Source: a virus
Length of the DNA: 38,989 nt
IMG/VR virus record: IMGVR_UViG_3300035211_000076
Location: 1 to 38,989 of that record
Reading direction: 5' to 3' (one strand)
Positions 38,851 to 38,989 of the stretch are shown here, one piece after another (position 1 is the stretch's first letter; every line of letters begins with the position of its first letter). The translations under genes were made by a program, and so were the position numbers. The notes below the pieces were generated by a model that was not told the DNA's origin, ran no database searches, and worked only from the letters and a program-made list of their open reading frames with translations.

Positions 38851-38989
38851 TGGCAGTTATTTATTTAGAATCAATTTTTTCTGTTTCTAGTTCACTAATT
38901 GGTGAGATTGAATTAGATAATTACCTTAATCTTGAACAAAGTCCACAAGATGGCAATCCAATAGAATTGTATTTATTTAATAATTCTGA
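38850..38989 (+). CDS. tail protein, N-terminal part (truncated by window edge)
   Basis: It starts as TAATG on the previous stop and remains open to the right edge (46 codons visible). It begins MAVIYLESIFSVSSSLIGEI, again the Ser/Leu/Gly motif, then NYLNLEQSPQDGNPIELYLFNN, which resembles the start of tail-tip proteins. Too little is visible to name it. Confidence 0.6.
   Translation, partial: MAVIYLESIFSVSSSLIGEIELDNYLNLEQSPQDGNPIELYLFNNS

Overview
The window is part of the genome of a tailed, double-stranded DNA bacteriophage with a long non-contractile tail (siphovirus). The evidence is an ordered run of terminase, DUF4055-type portal, Mu F-like head protein, scaffold, P22-type coat protein, connectors, tail tube, frameshifted tail chaperone, lambda-type tape measure and long repeat-rich tail proteins. 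All recognisable genes are on the plus strand. They are tightly packed with ATGA or TAATG overlaps and often have strong AGGAG ribosome sites, so the host uses ordinary Shine-Dalgarno initiation. The DNA is AT-rich, and the coat and neighbouring structural genes are visibly richer in G+C. I cannot name the host. No integrase, polymerase, lysis gene or tRNA gene is visible.

Layout. (1) 1-7660 is an accessory region of small, overlapping genes. They include a radical SAM enzyme, a run of tiny membrane and zinc-motif proteins, a MazG-like pyrophosphohydrolase, a stand-alone class II aminoacyl-tRNA-synthetase-like core, a PD-(D/E)XK nuclease, a C39-like cysteine peptidase, one apparently frame-disrupted gene and a NADAR/YbiA-like protein. 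(2) 7661-8900 holds a 330-bp gene-free stretch, a zinc-ribbon protein with two XRE-like helix-turn-helix domains, and a strong promoter overlapped by a palindrome. (3) 8910-12712 carries the terminase subunits and small or membrane proteins of unknown role, plus a structured intergenic region. (4) 12713-18014, between terminase and portal, is a cargo block: a two-domain glycosyltransferase, a zinc protein, a second glycosyltransferase, a membrane peptide, a B12-binding radical SAM enzyme, a PIG-L/LmbE deacetylase and an exported trypsin-like protease. (5) 18014-26950 is the head and connector module. (6) 26969-38989 is the tail module, including a glycosyltransferase-methyltransferase fusion and long fibre or hub proteins. 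The final gene runs off the right edge.

The main observations are as follows. The protease gene is bracketed by 22-bp identical repeats at its two gene junctions. The MazG-like/aaRS-like pair is bracketed by 20-bp repeats in the same manner, which suggests cassette exchange at gene boundaries. The tail-terminator domain occurs twice, once alone and once fused to the end of a 999-residue fibre protein. A serine/leucine/glycine repeat recurs in several tail proteins. The tail chaperone has a -1 slippery site followed by a strong RNA stem. An out-of-frame basic ORF with its own ribosome site lies inside the terminase small-subunit gene.

The glycosyltransferases, deacetylase, radical SAM enzyme and GT-methyltransferase fusion together suggest that the phage builds or remodels a glycan on its virion, its DNA or the host surface. 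The sequence alone does not say which.
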